The translations under genes and the position numbers were made by a program. The notes under the pieces were generated by a model. The model was given only the letters and a program-made list of their open reading frames with translations. It was not told the DNA's origin and searched no databases. A DNA stretch of 64,000 nucleotides from an alpha proteobacterium U9-1i (GTDB taxonomy: Bacteria; Pseudomonadota; Alphaproteobacteria; Caulobacterales; Aquidulcibacteraceae). How positions within the stretch are numbered: the stretch's first letter is position 1; each line of letters starts with the position of its first letter. Positions 1 through 9,551 of this stretch are shown here, in pieces. The stretch spans positions 62,001 to 126,000 of the forward strand of contig BBSY01000002.1 in NCBI GenBank assembly GCA_000974665.1, read 5' to 3'.

Positions 1-47
1 CGGGTGGATATTGGTGATGGTGGCCGTGATGGTCATCTGCGGTGCGC

Positions 48-1055
48 TCAGGAATTGGTTGGAGTTTTCAGCCAGGCCATACGCGAGCGGAGCTCGGCGC
101 CTGTCTTTTCGATCGGCGCTGCACGGTCAGCGTTGAGCAAAGCGTTGTAGCGCGGCTTGCCGGCCTGGTTTTCCAGGATCCATTCGCGCGCGAAGGCGCC
201 GGATTGAATATCGCCCAGCACGTCCTTCATCCGCGCTTTGGTTTCATCAGTGATGATGCGCGGGCCAGAAACGACAGCGCCATACTTGGCGGTTTCGGAG
301 ATGAAGTCGTGCATCTTTCCGATGCCACCCTCGTAGAACAGGTCTACGATCAGCTTCAGTTCGTGCATGCATTCGAAGTACGCCACTTCCGGCTGGTAGC
401 CGGCGTCAGTCAGCGTCTTGAAGCCGGCCATCACCAGTTCCTTGGCGCCCCCGCACAACACGGCCTGCTCGCCGAACAGGTCGGTTTCGGTTTCCTCTCG
501 GAAAGTGGTTTCGATCAAACCGCCCGAAGCGCCGCCAATGCCTTTGGCGTAAGCCATCGCGCGCTCACGCGCTTTGCCGGTAGCGTTTTGGTGCACCGCG
601 AACAGCGCCGGCACGCCGCGGCCGCGCGCATATTCGCGTCGGACGAGATCGCCGGGCCCTTTCGGCGCAACGAGGACGACGTCCATGTCCGCCCGCGGCG
701 TCACGCGGCCGTAAAGCACTGAGAAGCCGTGCGCGAACAGCAATGTCGCGCCTTGGGCCGCGCGCGACTCGATCGTTTCCTTGTAAACATCGGCCTGCGC
801 CATGTCCGGCGTGAGAAAGGAGATGAGATCAGCGCCCTCCACGGCCTCGGCCGGCTCCGCTGTTTTGATCTTGTCTTCGGTGGCGTGCTGCCAACCGCGC
901 CCCCCTTTTCGGACACCCGCGACGACATCGAAGCCGCTGTCGCGCAAGTTCTGCGCATGCGCGCGCCCTTGGCTGCCATAGCCGATGACGGCAATGCGCC
1001 GGCCCTTCAAAGTGTCGGAGTTGACATCGTCATTGGTGTAAACTTGCGCTGGCAT
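48..1055 (-). CDS. ilvC: Ketol-acid reductoisomerase
   Basis: Second enzyme of isoleucine/valine synthesis. It isomerises and reduces acetolactate or acetohydroxybutyrate with NADPH and Mg2+ in the cytoplasm. The 335-residue product is the short class I type. A Rossmann motif GYGSQG lies near residue 25, followed by the cofactor loop GVRKGGRGW. The C-terminal knotted domain carries [12 protein letters not shown] and [12 protein letters not shown] with the metal-binding acidic residues. The open frame runs 43 codons further upstream, but that part would overlap ilvD. The ATG giving MPAQVYTND is chosen because it lies 4 bases after the ilvD stop, consistent with one transcript. Identification is firm. 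Confidence 0.97.
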   Translation of the reverse strand: MPAQVYTNDDVNSDTLKGRRIAVIGYGSQGRAHAQNLRDSGFDVVAGVRKGGRGWQHATEDKIKTAEPAEAVEGADLISFLTPDMAQADVYKETIESRAAQGATLLFAHGFSVLYGRVTPRADMDVVLVAPKGPGDLVRREYARGRGVPALFAVHQNATGKARERAMAYAKGIGGASGGLIETTFREETETDLFGEQAVLCGGAKELVMAGFKTLTDAGYQPEVAYFECMHELKLIVDLFYEGGIGKMHDFISETAKYGAVVSGPRIITDETKARMKDVLGDIQSGAFAREWILENQAGKPRYNALLNADRAAPIEKTGAELRSRMAWLKTPTNS

Positions 1056-1059
1056 TTTC

Positions 1060-2751
1060 TTACTCTGCCTTCTGGGTTGGAATGGTGACCGCGCCTCGCG
1101 ACGCGGAAGAAACAAGGGCGGCATATTTCGCGAACGCGCCGACGGGCGCAGGTCGTTTCGGCGGATCGAATTTGCGGGAGGCAAAGTCGGCGTTGGCGTC
1201 GATGCTGCGCGCCTTCACGTCGATGCGGATCACGTCGCCCTCGCGCAGCAGAGCGATTGGCCCGCCCACGGCGGCTTCCGGCGAGACGTGCCCGGCGACG
1301 AAGCCGTAGGACGCGCCAGAGAAACGCCCGTCTGTGATCAGAGCGATGTTCTTGAAACCGCGCCCCTTTAACGCCGCCGTGACCTGCAGCATCTCGCGCA
1401 TGCCGGGGCCGCCTTTTGGGCCCTCGTAGCGGATGACGATCACGTCGCCTTCCTTGATCTTGCCGTCTTGCACGGCGTCGAACGCCGCCTCCTCCGCGTC
1501 GAACACTCGTGCGGGCCCTTCGAAGCTCTCGATTTCGTGGCCGGCCAATTTCAGCACCGCGCCGTCGGGCGCGACGTTGCCGTAGAGAAGCGCGTAAGAG
1601 CCGCGCGCCATCACCGGTCTTGCGAAATCGGTGATGACGTTCTGGCCTTTGGTTTCGACGGCCTCCGCAGCTTCTTCGAACAGGGCGCGGCCAGAGACCG
1701 TCGGCGTATCCTTGATCTTGCCGGCATCGGCCATGCGCTTTGCCACCAAGCGCGTGCCGCCGGCGAAGAACAGGTCTGACGCGAGAAAGCGCCCGCCCGG
1801 TTTCAGGTCGCAGATAACCGGCGCCGCCTCGCACGCGGCGTGGCAATCCTCGACAGTGAAATCCACGCCGGCTTCAGCAGCGATCGCGACCAGATGCAGC
1901 ACCGCGTTGGTTGAACCGCCGCTCGCCGAAGTCGCGATCGCAGCGTTCATGAGCGATTCACGGGTGATGAAGCGCCGCGCATTGTGACCCTTGCGCGTCA
2001 ACTCTACCACCAAGCGTCCGCAGCGTTGCGCTTCATGGCGCTTATCGGGATGCACTGCGGGCACATCGTTGGCGCCCATAGGGGAAATGCCCATCAAGCT
2101 AAGCGCCATCGCCATAGTGTTGGCGGTGAACTGGCCGCCGCACGCGCCCGCCGCCGGGCACGCGGCGGACTCGACCGATTTCAAACCCGCATCGTCCAGA
2201 GTGCCGGCGCCATGAGCGCCGATGGCTTCGAACACTTCTTGGATCGAGATGTCTTTGCCGGCGATTTTGCCCGGCATGATGGTGCCGCCGTAGAGCACCA
2301 AGCCCGGTATATCCATGCGCGCCAACGCCATCGCCGCGGCCGGGATGGTTTTGTCGCAACCGACAATGCAGATCACACCATCGAGTTGATGGCCCTGCAC
2401 CGCGATCTCGATCGAATCCGCGATCACTTCGCGTGAGATCAGCGACGCCTTCATGCCCGGCGTGCCCATCGAAATACCGTCGGTGACCATGATGGTGTTG
2501 AAATCGACCGGCACGGCGCCGGCCTCGCGCACACCAGTGCGGACGTGCTCAGCCAAGCCGGCCAAGTGCATGTTGCACGGCGTGACCGACGACCAGGTGT
2601 TCACCACCGCAATCATCGGCTGCTCGAAGGCCGCGTCGTCCATGCCTGTGGCGCGCAGGTAAGAGCGCGCGGCGGCGCGGTTCGGCCCGTTGGTGACCAC
2701 CGCGCTGCGACGGTTGGCTGGCTGTTCGTTGAGAGAGTTCTTGTCAGTCAT
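1060..2751 (-). CDS. ilvD: Dihydroxy-acid dehydratase
   Basis: Third enzyme of branched-chain amino acid synthesis. It dehydrates 2,3-dihydroxy acids to 2-keto acids using a cytoplasmic Fe-S cluster. The 563 residues match the IlvD/Edd family length. Cluster and active-site cysteines are visible in [15 protein letters not shown] and [15 protein letters not shown]. It is the first gene of an ilvD-ilvC pair. A leader peptide and terminator-like attenuator lie directly upstream, so expression probably responds to charging of Ile/Val/Leu tRNAs. Identification is firm. Confidence 0.97.
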   Translation of the reverse strand: MTDKNSLNEQPANRRSAVVTNGPNRAAARSYLRATGMDDAAFEQPMIAVVNTWSSVTPCNMHLAGLAEHVRTGVREAGAVPVDFNTIMVTDGISMGTPGMKASLISREVIADSIEIAVQGHQLDGVICIVGCDKTIPAAAMALARMDIPGLVLYGGTIMPGKIAGKDISIQEVFEAIGAHGAGTLDDAGLKSVESAACPAAGACGGQFTANTMAMALSLMGISPMGANDVPAVHPDKRHEAQRCGRLVVELTRKGHNARRFITRESLMNAAIATSASGGSTNAVLHLVAIAAEAGVDFTVEDCHAACEAAPVICDLKPGGRFLASDLFFAGGTRLVAKRMADAGKIKDTPTVSGRALFEEAAEAVETKGQNVITDFARPVMARGSYALLYGNVAPDGAVLKLAGHEIESFEGPARVFDAEEAAFDAVQDGKIKEGDVIVIRYEGPKGGPGMREMLQVTAALKGRGFKNIALITDGRFSGASYGFVAGHVSPEAAVGGPIALLREGDVIRIDVKARSIDANADFASRKFDPPKRPAPVGAFAKYAALVSSASRGAVTIPTQKAE

Positions 2752-2780
2752 TCGGGGTCCGGTTTCAGGACCACAAGCAA

Positions 2781-2809
2781 CAAAAAACCCCGCTCCTGGA
2801 GGAGCGGGG
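2781..2809 (-). terminator. Attenuator hairpin before ilvD
   Basis: Read on the minus strand, a perfect 9-bp stem (CCCCGCTCC pairing GGAGCGGGG) with a 4-base loop is followed by six T residues, about 30 bases before the ilvD ATG. This is an intrinsic terminator. A copy of GGAGCGG sits upstream at 2857-2863, inside the leader-peptide gene. It could pair with the first arm of the stem as an antiterminator. Function as an attenuator is inferred from this arrangement. Confidence 0.8.
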
Positions 2810-2836
2810 CGGTTGCTGGCGGGCCTGTTGGTTAGG

Positions 2837-2992
2837 TCAGGTCGCGTGCATCCACTCCGCTCCGGAGAGCAGAATAAGCGCTACGCTAAGGAGTACGATC
2901 GAGGCGAAGGAAACCAGGTCCGCCGGGGCGCGCGCGACCGCAGCGACTGACGTCGCGCGTTGGCGTGCGGCAAGGGTTTCCGGCAGATGCAC
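2837..2992 (-). CDS. Putative ilv leader peptide
   Basis: A 51-codon frame starts with GTG, preceded by GGGAG at SD spacing. Its second half contains the run SIVLLSVALILL, which is 10 Ile/Val/Leu residues out of 12. It ends about 28 bases before the attenuator stem. Such clusters of regulatory codons are the hallmark of branched-chain amino acid leader peptides. Ribosome stalling there would expose GGAGCGG (2857-2863) to pair with the terminator arm and let transcription reach ilvD. The alternative is a small membrane peptide, but position and context favour a leader. Confidence 0.7.
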   Translation of the reverse strand: MHLPETLAARQRATSVAAVARAPADLVSFASIVLLSVALILLSGAEWMHAT

Positions 2993-3171
2993 GATTGGCT
3001 CCCAGACGTGGAATAACCTTTCTCATGGTGCAGTGCAACCAGATTTTTCTTTCACGCGCTTCGACGAGTGGGGAAGCTTGGTTAAAAGCGCCCATTTGCC
3101 CTCTTGGCGGGGGAAACCCCGCGACGCCCTGCCACGGCGCGCGCTCTATGGGTGCGGAGCAACGATTGGGG

Positions 3172-3603
3172 CCGATGCTCGGGGGCGTTTCATATCGAAC
3201 GGGATGGGGCCGAAGCCTAGCCGTCATCGCCTTCCTGGCGATGGCCATCCGCGCCATCGTACCGGCCGGCTACATGCTCTCCGCCGCCGACGACGGGCGC
3301 TACGTCACCGTCACGCTATGCAGCGAACACGGAACCGTTGAAGCGTTGATCGACCGGCAGACGGGCGCTGTTCTCGATCCCGACGAGCGACCCGCGCCAA
3401 CGCAGACCCCAAATCAGGCCAACGACGACGCGCCGTGCGTGTTCGCGTTCGCCGCGCCGCTTGCCGCCGCGGAAGCGCCATCTCTTTTTGTCACGAGGCA
3501 CACCGCGTCGGTGGAAACGCAGAGCTTCCTGCGAGATGCGCGTCCGGGCCTTGGCCTTGCTGCGCCGCCGCCTTTCTCCACCGGACCACCGCAAGCCGCC
3601 TGA
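3172..3603 (+). CDS. DUF2946-type small exported protein
   Basis: About 143 residues. A hydrophobic N-terminal segment (RSLAVIAFLAMAIRAIVPAGYM, split here as RSLAVIAFLAMA and VPAGYM) precedes a short region with Cys residues in VTLCSEHG and APCVFAF. This pattern matches DUF2946 proteins, which often sit next to TonB receptors thought to handle copper or other metals; their function is not settled. It lies 76 bases before the TonB receptor start, in the same direction. The start is uncertain: ATG at 3148 or further upstream is also possible. I chose 3172 because it leaves a short positively charged n-region before the hydrophobic segment. Confidence 0.6.
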   Translation, partial: PMLGGVSYRTGWGRSLAVIAFLAMAIRAIVPAGYMLSAADDGRYVTVTLCSEHGTVEALIDRQTGAVLDPDERPAPTQTPNQANDDAPCVFAFAAPLAAAEAPSLFVTRHTASVETQSFLRDARPGLGLAAPPPFSTGPPQAA

Positions 3604-3679
3604 CATCGTTCGCGCGGACGCTCGCGTTCGCATTGCGTATTCGCGCGCGCTTGGCGCGCCGCATTCAGGCTTTCTTTCA

Positions 3680-5968
3680 ATGTTATTCGACAAGACACCA
3701 GCGCCCGTTCTGCTCGGGCTTGCCCTCTTCGCTCTCGCCGCGCCGGCCCAAGCCGCGGACGAAACCGCTGAAGCTGACACGATCATCGTCACCGGACATC
3801 GTGACCTCGTCCGCGAAACGCTTCCAACAACGATTGAGGCGGCGAGCGCGGAAGAGATCGCGCGCTCAACCAGCGTTCTCAACGCCGAGGACACGCTGCG
3901 ATACTTTCCGAACATCTTTGTGCGCAAACGCCATGTCGGCGACACGCAAGCGCCGATCACGACACGCACATCCGGCGTCGGCGCAAGTGCGCGAAGCCTG
4001 ATTTACGCCGACGGCGTGTTGCTCTCGGCGCTGATCGGCAACAACAACTCGAACGCCTCGCCCAAATGGGGCATGGTTTCGCCCGACGAAATCGACAACG
4101 TCGAGGTGCTCTACGGCCCGTTCTCCGCCGCCTATTCCGGCAATTCGATTGGCGCGGTCGTTGAAATTCAAACCCGAATGCCGGACGCGTTCGAGGCAAG
4201 TTTGAACACAGCCGGCAGCCTTCAAGCGTTTGAGCAATACGGCACGGACGACACGTTCAGCGCCCATCAATTGAGTGCGGCAACGGGCAATCGCTTTGGC
4301 CCGATCTCGTTTTGGTTCGGGGCACAACGCACGGAGAGCGACAGCCATCCGCTTCAATACGCAACCGCGACACGCCCTATCGCACCAAGCGGCGCGGGCG
4401 CGGTGACCAATGGTGCGTTCGCCGATGTCAACCGCACCGGCGCACCCATTGTCGTGCTTGGCGCCGGCGGGCTTGAGCATCAGGTGCAGGACAATCTGAA
4501 GCTACGCACGCGCTGGGAGATAACGTCCGACACCTCGCTCACCTACGCGGTCGGTCGCTTCGCCAACGACACCGAGTCAAGCGTACAAACGTACTTGCGC
4601 AACGGCGCCGACCAGCCCGTGTTCGCTGGTGGGCCGCTCAACATCGGCGGCTATGCGTACACGATCGCGGCGAGCGCCTTCTCGAATGGAGTTTATGCAT
4701 TCGACGAAGAGCATTGGATGCAAAGCCTCGCTCTCAATCATCGCGGCGAACGCTTGGACTGGCGTATTGTCGCCAGCGCCTACGATTACGAGACGAGCGA
4801 ACAACGCACGCCATCGACGGCGTTACCGGTCGCACTCACGGGCGGCGCAGGTTCGATCACACGCTTTGATGGAACGGGCTGGATCAACCTTGACGGCAAG
4901 GCTGTCTGGCGCGTCAGCGAAGCACACGAACTCAGCTTCGGCGCGCATCTCGATAGGTATGAGCTTGCCAACAACCGCTTCAACACGGGCGACTGGATCA
5001 GTGGCGCCGCTGGCGCGCTGGCTAGCGCGGCGCGTGGCGAAACGGAAACGCACGCGGTTTGGGCGCAAGACGTCTGGCGTATCAATCCGGCGGTGACGCT
5101 GATCGCCGGAGGCCGCTGGGAAACCTGGGAAGCGCGCGACGGTCTCAACTTCTCCGCGTCTCCAGCGCTCAACGTAATTCAGCCCGCGCTTGACGCGACG
5201 GAATTCTCGCCGAAAACGTCGCTTGAATGGGCCATCGCAGCCGATTGGAGCGCTCGCGTATCGCTGGGCCGCGCGTATCGCTTCCCCACCGTCGGCGAGC
5301 TCTACCAAGCAATCACGACCGGCGCGACATTGACAGCGCCCAACCCCAATCTACGCCCCGAGAACGCGTTCTCGACGGAATGGAGTGTGGAGCGTCGCTT
5401 CGAAAGCGGGCGCGTGCGCGCGTCGATCTTCACCGAGACAATCGAGGACGCGCTCATTTCGCAAACGGCGCCGCTCGTCGTGGGTTCACCGACATTGTTC
5501 ACCTACGTGCAGAATATCGATGAAGTAGAAAGCCGCGGCCTTGAGCTCGTTGGCGAATACGACAACGCCCTGGTCCCGGGCCTGTCACTGTCGGGCAGCG
5601 TGACCTATGTCGATCCGACGATCGAAAGCGATCCATCGTTTCCGGCTGCGGAAGGCAAGCAGATCCCGCAAGTACCGAACTGGCGCGCAACGTTCGTGGC
5701 GACCTATCGCCCCGACGGTCGTTGGGTGTTTACGTTGGCGGGCCGCTACAGCGACCGCGTCTATGCGACAATCGATAACTCAGACGTTGTCACGCACACC
5801 TATCAGGGCTTCGACGGTTATCTGGTGTTCGATGCGCGGGCGCACCTAGCACTGAATGCACACTGGTCTGCCGCGCTCAGCGTGGAGAACCTCGGTGCGG
5901 AAGACTATTTCCTCTTTCACCCGTTTCCGCAGCGCACGCTAGCCGCTGAATTACAGTATCGGTTCTGA
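3680..5968 (+). CDS. TonB-dependent receptor (metal/siderophore type)
   Basis: A 762-residue outer-membrane receptor. The chosen ATG gives a clean signal peptide (MLFDKTPAPVLL, cleaved after AQA) followed by a TonB-box-like segment, DTIIVTGHRD. The plug domain holds VEVLYGPFSAAYSGNSIGAVV, shown here as VLYGPFSAAYSG. The barrel ends in the typical aromatic strand LQYRF. The longer frame upstream only adds Arg-rich sequence over the DUF2946 gene. It is followed after 2 bases by a PepSY membrane protein, so the pair probably imports a metal or metal chelate; the substrate is not readable from sequence. Confidence 0.93.
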   Translation: MLFDKTPAPVLLGLALFALAAPAQAADETAEADTIIVTGHRDLVRETLPTTIEAASAEEIARSTSVLNAEDTLRYFPNIFVRKRHVGDTQAPITTRTSGVGASARSLIYADGVLLSALIGNNNSNASPKWGMVSPDEIDNVEVLYGPFSAAYSGNSIGAVVEIQTRMPDAFEASLNTAGSLQAFEQYGTDDTFSAHQLSAATGNRFGPISFWFGAQRTESDSHPLQYATATRPIAPSGAGAVTNGAFADVNRTGAPIVVLGAGGLEHQVQDNLKLRTRWEITSDTSLTYAVGRFANDTESSVQTYLRNGADQPVFAGGPLNIGGYAYTIAASAFSNGVYAFDEEHWMQSLALNHRGERLDWRIVASAYDYETSEQRTPSTALPVALTGGAGSITRFDGTGWINLDGKAVWRVSEAHELSFGAHLDRYELANNRFNTGDWISGAAGALASAARGETETHAVWAQDVWRINPAVTLIAGGRWETWEARDGLNFSASPALNVIQPALDATEFSPKTSLEWAIAADWSARVSLGRAYRFPTVGELYQAITTGATLTAPNPNLRPENAFSTEWSVERRFESGRVRASIFTETIEDALISQTAPLVVGSPTLFTYVQNIDEVESRGLELVGEYDNALVPGLSLSGSVTYVDPTIESDPSFPAAEGKQIPQVPNWRATFVATYRPDGRWVFTLAGRYSDRVYATIDNSDVVTHTYQGFDGYLVFDARAHLALNAHWSAALSVENLGAEDYFLFHPFPQRTLAAELQYRF

Positions 5969-5970
5969 AC

Positions 5971-7299
5971 ATGACCAGTCTTGAACCTTCCCGCGCGCGC
6001 ACGTGGCCGGACTACAACGCGGTCTGGCGCTGGCATTTCTATGCCGGCCTCTTGTGCATACCGTTCGTGTTGTGGCTTGCCGCCACCGGCTCGATCTACC
6101 TGTTCAAGCCACAAATCGAAGGCTGGCTCGACGCACCTTACGAGCGCCTCTCCACCGAAGGGGCGCGCTCGGCGCCGAGCGCGCAGGTGCGCGCAGCGCT
6201 GAGAGCTGTGCCTGGAGCGCACCTCAACGCCTACGAACTGCCTCGGACGGAACACTCCGCTGCGCGTGTATTGCTCGGCCAAGGCGAAGATGTGTTCCGC
6301 GTCTATGTCGACCCACGCTCGCTGGCGGTGCTTAAGGTCGTCAACGAGGACAATCGGTTCATGAATCAAATTTCGTTTCTGCACGGCCAGCTGGCGATCG
6401 GTGAACGCGGCTCGATAATCGTTGAACTCGCCGCGTGTTGGGCGATCATTATGCTTCTGACCGGCGTGTTTCTTTGGTGGCCGCGTTCGTTGTCGGGCGT
6501 TGGCGGCGTGCTTGCGCCGCGCATCCGCAGCGGCCCTCGCTTATTCTGGCGCGATCTGCATGCTGTCACTGGCATTTGGGTGTGTGGACTCGCGCTATTT
6601 CTGCTGCTGACAGGCCTACCTTGGGCAAAGAACTGGGGCGGCTACCTCCGAGAGGTACGCGAACTCACGGGAACCACAGAAGGCGCGCAGGATTGGTCCA
6701 ATGGACGCGCCGACGAGATTTCGCGACGCCTCGATCTGGCTGCACGACCAGGCACGTCGCCGCTCGAAGCGCTCGATCGCATAACGCCAAATGTTGCGGT
6801 GATGAACTTGGCGCCACCTGTTCTGATTACGCCGCCACGCCTCGGCGCGGATGCCTGGATCGCAAAGTCAGACGCCCAGAACCGCACCTTGCGCACGACG
6901 TTTGAGTTCGACCCGCAAAGCGGGGAAGCGATCGGCGAACGACCCTTCGCGCAGCGCCATCCCATTGATCGGGTCATCGGAATCGGTATTTCCGCACACG
7001 AGGGCGCTTTGTTCGGGTGGTTCAATGTCGCGCTCAGTCTGACGGCGGCGTTGGGACTGATCTTGTTGTGCGTGAGCGCCGTGATCCTTTGGCTGCGCCG
7101 CAAACCGAACGGCGCCTTGGGCGCGCCAGAGCAACGCGCGCGGCCACGCTTTTCCGCGGCGTTGCTCAGCGGTGTTGCATTGCTTGCGCTGTTTTTCCCG
7201 TTGTTTGGCCTATCGCTGGCGATCGTGTGCACTATCGAGCGTGTGCTGCTCCGCCGCGTCGCACCGGTACGCGCATGGCTTGGTCTATCGCCTGCATAA
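5971..7299 (+). CDS. PepSY-associated membrane protein
   Basis: A 442-residue inner-membrane protein of the PepSY-TM family (PiuB-like). An N-terminal helix follows WRWHFYAGLLCIPF, a motif typical of the family. Further membrane segments lie near residues 150-170, 195-215, 345-370 and 395-420, with a periplasmic region between them. Family members accompany TonB receptors for siderophores and are thought to help reduce or release iron in the periplasm. The ATG lies 2 bases after the receptor stop, so the genes are almost certainly co-transcribed. Its 3' end abuts the convergent ligase gene with no spacer and no obvious terminator. Confidence 0.88.
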   Translation: MTSLEPSRARTWPDYNAVWRWHFYAGLLCIPFVLWLAATGSIYLFKPQIEGWLDAPYERLSTEGARSAPSAQVRAALRAVPGAHLNAYELPRTEHSAARVLLGQGEDVFRVYVDPRSLAVLKVVNEDNRFMNQISFLHGQLAIGERGSIIVELAACWAIIMLLTGVFLWWPRSLSGVGGVLAPRIRSGPRLFWRDLHAVTGIWVCGLALFLLLTGLPWAKNWGGYLREVRELTGTTEGAQDWSNGRADEISRRLDLAARPGTSPLEALDRITPNVAVMNLAPPVLITPPRLGADAWIAKSDAQNRTLRTTFEFDPQSGEAIGERPFAQRHPIDRVIGIGISAHEGALFGWFNVALSLTAALGLILLCVSAVILWLRRKPNGALGAPEQRARPRFSAALLSGVALLALFFPLFGLSLAIVCTIERVLLRRVAPVRAWLGLSPA

Positions 7300-8805
7300 T
7301 CAGCGCGCCATGGGCGTGGGCGGCGCGGTCAGCAGGTGCTTGCGCACCTTCCCCGCAGCCGTTCGCGGAAAATCGTCGACAATTGTAAAACCTTTTGGCG
7401 TCTTGTAGCCGGCAAGCGCGTCGCGACAGAATTGCGTTAGGTCGACATTGCTCGGCGGGGACGCGCCGGGACGCAGTTGCACGAACGCGTGACCCACTTC
7501 ACCCCATTTCTCATCAGCGATGCCGATCACCGCAGCTTCAAGCACTGCAGGGTGGCGCGCGAGCACATTCTCGATTTCAGCTGGATAGACGTTCTCGCCA
7601 CCGGAGATGAACATCTCCTTGATGCGTCCGACAACGTAGTAGCATCCTGCGGCGTCACGCTTGCCGAGGTCGCCGCTTTTCAGCCAACCCTCGGCATCGA
7701 ATGCTTTCGCGGTTTCGTCGGGCCGGCGCCAATAGCCTGGCGTCACACCGGGACCGCGCATCCACACTTCGCCAGCTTCCCCTTCGAGAACATCGCGGCC
7801 GTCAGCGTCGACGATCCGAACGTCGAGCAAAATCTGCGGCCTCCCCACGGAACCGATCTTCGTCAGCGCATCCGCTTGCGTCGCGACAAACGCTGTGGGC
7901 CCCGTCTCCGTCATGCCGTAACCGTTTTGAACATACGCGCCCTTGGCAGCGTAGCGTTCCACCAGAACGTCCGGAAGCGGCGCTCCGCCGCAACCCCAAT
8001 TGCGCACGTGGGCGAAATCGGCGGCGTCAAAGCCGGGCTCAAGCGCAAGCTGCTGATACGCGGCCGGAACAGCGAACATCAGGTCAAGGTGCGGTAGTAA
8101 TTCCAGAACACGCGCCGCATCGAAACCGGGGAGGATCGTCACCGTGCCGCCGGCGATCAAAGTCGGCAGCGTCAGCAATTGGATGCCGGCAGCGTGGAAC
8201 AATGGCAGAAAATTGAGCGTGCGATCGCCGCCGCGCAGGCCAAAAGCTTGCGCAACGTTGACGTAATTCACCATCGACATCTGAACGGTTTGGATCACGC
8301 CTTTCGGCTGGCCGGTCGTGCCAGATGTATAAAGGAGCGTCCAAATCGCATCGCCGCGCCAACGCCGTTCGCCCACATGTGGCGCGGTTTCCGCGAGAAG
8401 CGTCTCGTAGTCGTCGTCGAGTCCGATTGAGCCGCCCGGCGTCTGCACCAATACGCGCGCAATTGCGTCGTCCTCGCGCCCGAACAGCAAAAGCTTTGGC
8501 GCGCAATCGGCTACAAGCGGCCCCAGCTCTGCCGCGGGCATACGCCAGTTCAACGGCACGAGAATCGCGCCGAGCTTCGCGACCGCGAACAAGGCTTCAA
8601 AGAATTCAATCCTGTTGCGGCAAAGGATTGCGACACGGTCCTCCGCTGCGATGCCGCGCGCGCTGAACACACCGGCCAAGCGTGACGCGCGATCATCCAG
8701 CTCGGCATAGGTGATCATGCGTCCACTGAGCGCATCAATGAACGCGACGTGCTCGGGCGTAAGCTCGGCGCGCTTGGCTGTGATGTCCACGAGGTCGAAC
8801 CCCAT
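7300..8805 (-). CDS. Acyl-CoA synthetase (AMP-forming)
   Basis: A 501-residue ANL-superfamily ligase that activates a carboxylic acid to its CoA thioester via an acyl-adenylate. Visible core motifs are YTSGTTGQPKGV (P-loop), GYGMTETGP, SGDLGKRD and GRIKEMFISGGENVYP, with the catalytic Lys of the C-terminal lid in RTAAGKVRKH. The ATG at 8805 follows a GGGAGGAGG-like SD. It is probably co-transcribed with the upstream tetR gene. The acid substrate is unknown. A neighbouring hydrolase, TonB receptor and MFS pump suggest uptake and catabolism of an organic acid, ester or lipid. Confidence 0.92.
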   Translation of the reverse strand: MGFDLVDITAKRAELTPEHVAFIDALSGRMITYAELDDRASRLAGVFSARGIAAEDRVAILCRNRIEFFEALFAVAKLGAILVPLNWRMPAAELGPLVADCAPKLLLFGREDDAIARVLVQTPGGSIGLDDDYETLLAETAPHVGERRWRGDAIWTLLYTSGTTGQPKGVIQTVQMSMVNYVNVAQAFGLRGGDRTLNFLPLFHAAGIQLLTLPTLIAGGTVTILPGFDAARVLELLPHLDLMFAVPAAYQQLALEPGFDAADFAHVRNWGCGGAPLPDVLVERYAAKGAYVQNGYGMTETGPTAFVATQADALTKIGSVGRPQILLDVRIVDADGRDVLEGEAGEVWMRGPGVTPGYWRRPDETAKAFDAEGWLKSGDLGKRDAAGCYYVVGRIKEMFISGGENVYPAEIENVLARHPAVLEAAVIGIADEKWGEVGHAFVQLRPGASPPSNVDLTQFCRDALAGYKTPKGFTIVDDFPRTAAGKVRKHLLTAPPTPMAR

Positions 8806-8828
8806 GGTTCCTCCCTCCCGCTGGCGCA

Positions 8829-9461
8829 CTAGTCGCCCTTGTCGGACCGCGGCTTCAGCCCGTTTGTAACCATGTCGGCGGCCGCGGCGGCGACGTGCGC
8901 CGCATCAGCGTGATCGTCCCACACCCCGTATCTGAGGCCGAGAAATGTTGAGAGACCCATGAGCGCCCACACGCGCACTTCGTCGTCGCCTGCGCTGATC
9001 TCGCCGCGCTTTGCGGCGTTCGCCATCTGCGTGAGATAGGCTTGGCTGAAAACGTTGTAGTAATCGCGATAGGCCTCGGGCGCGACGAACTGCGCCTCCA
9101 TAACAATGCGGTAGAGCCCTTTGTGGGCGCGCACGAATTGCACGTACGCTTCCAAGCCTAGGCGCTCCGCCTCGATGCGATTGGGTGCATCTTTGGTGGC
9201 GTCGGCCAGCGCGTGGCGTGTCATCGCGCCCATGTCGGCGACGAGCGCCCGGAACACTTCCTCTTTGCTCTTGAAGTAAACGTAGAAAGTGCCGAGCCCA
9301 ACGCCCGCCCGCTGGGTGATGTGGTTGATGGCCGTCTCGTGGTAGCCGCGCAGTCCAAATTCCTCAGCCGCAGCGTCCAGAAGGCGGCGTAAAGTCCGCC
9401 TACCGCGCTCCGTTTTCGGCCCCGGTTCCTTATCATCGGTCAAACTTGAATGTTGACTCAT
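8829..9461 (-). CDS. TetR-family regulator
   Basis: 210 residues. The N-terminal TetR DNA-binding domain is clear (EEFGLRGYHETAINHI, then RAGVGLGTFYVYFKSKEE), followed by a divergent helical ligand domain. It lies between the acyl-CoA ligase, which it probably precedes in one operon, and the divergent hydrolase-receptor-transporter genes. It therefore likely represses one or both sides and responds to an acyl-CoA or the imported compound. The effector cannot be told from sequence. The ATG at 9461 was taken; an ATG at 9468 is out of frame. Confidence 0.92.
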   Translation of the reverse strand: MSQHSSLTDDKEPGPKTERGRRTLRRLLDAAAEEFGLRGYHETAINHITQRAGVGLGTFYVYFKSKEEVFRALVADMGAMTRHALADATKDAPNRIEAERLGLEAYVQFVRAHKGLYRIVMEAQFVAPEAYRDYYNVFSQAYLTQMANAAKRGEISAGDDEVRVWALMGLSTFLGLRYGVWDDHADAAHVAAAAADMVTNGLKPRSDKGD

Positions 9462-9551
9462 GTTTCATGTCTCCGATAAGGTCCGCGCCAATTCAAGGAA
9501 AATCGGCCCGGAAGAGGCTGATTGGGCGGAAACAGCGGGGAAATCCGGGAC

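Noticed and set aside
48-722. Long plus-strand frames across the ilvC/ilvD region (42-722, 729-1088, 1984-2436)
   Set aside because: They lie antisense to ilvC/ilvD and reflect GC-rich codon bias; no family resemblance.
1007-1846. 279-codon minus-strand frame in ilvD
   Set aside because: Arg-rich shadow of ilvD in another frame.
3316-3969. 217-codon minus-strand frame opposite the DUF2946/TonB genes
   Set aside because: Low-complexity Arg/Ser composition and antisense to a clear receptor.
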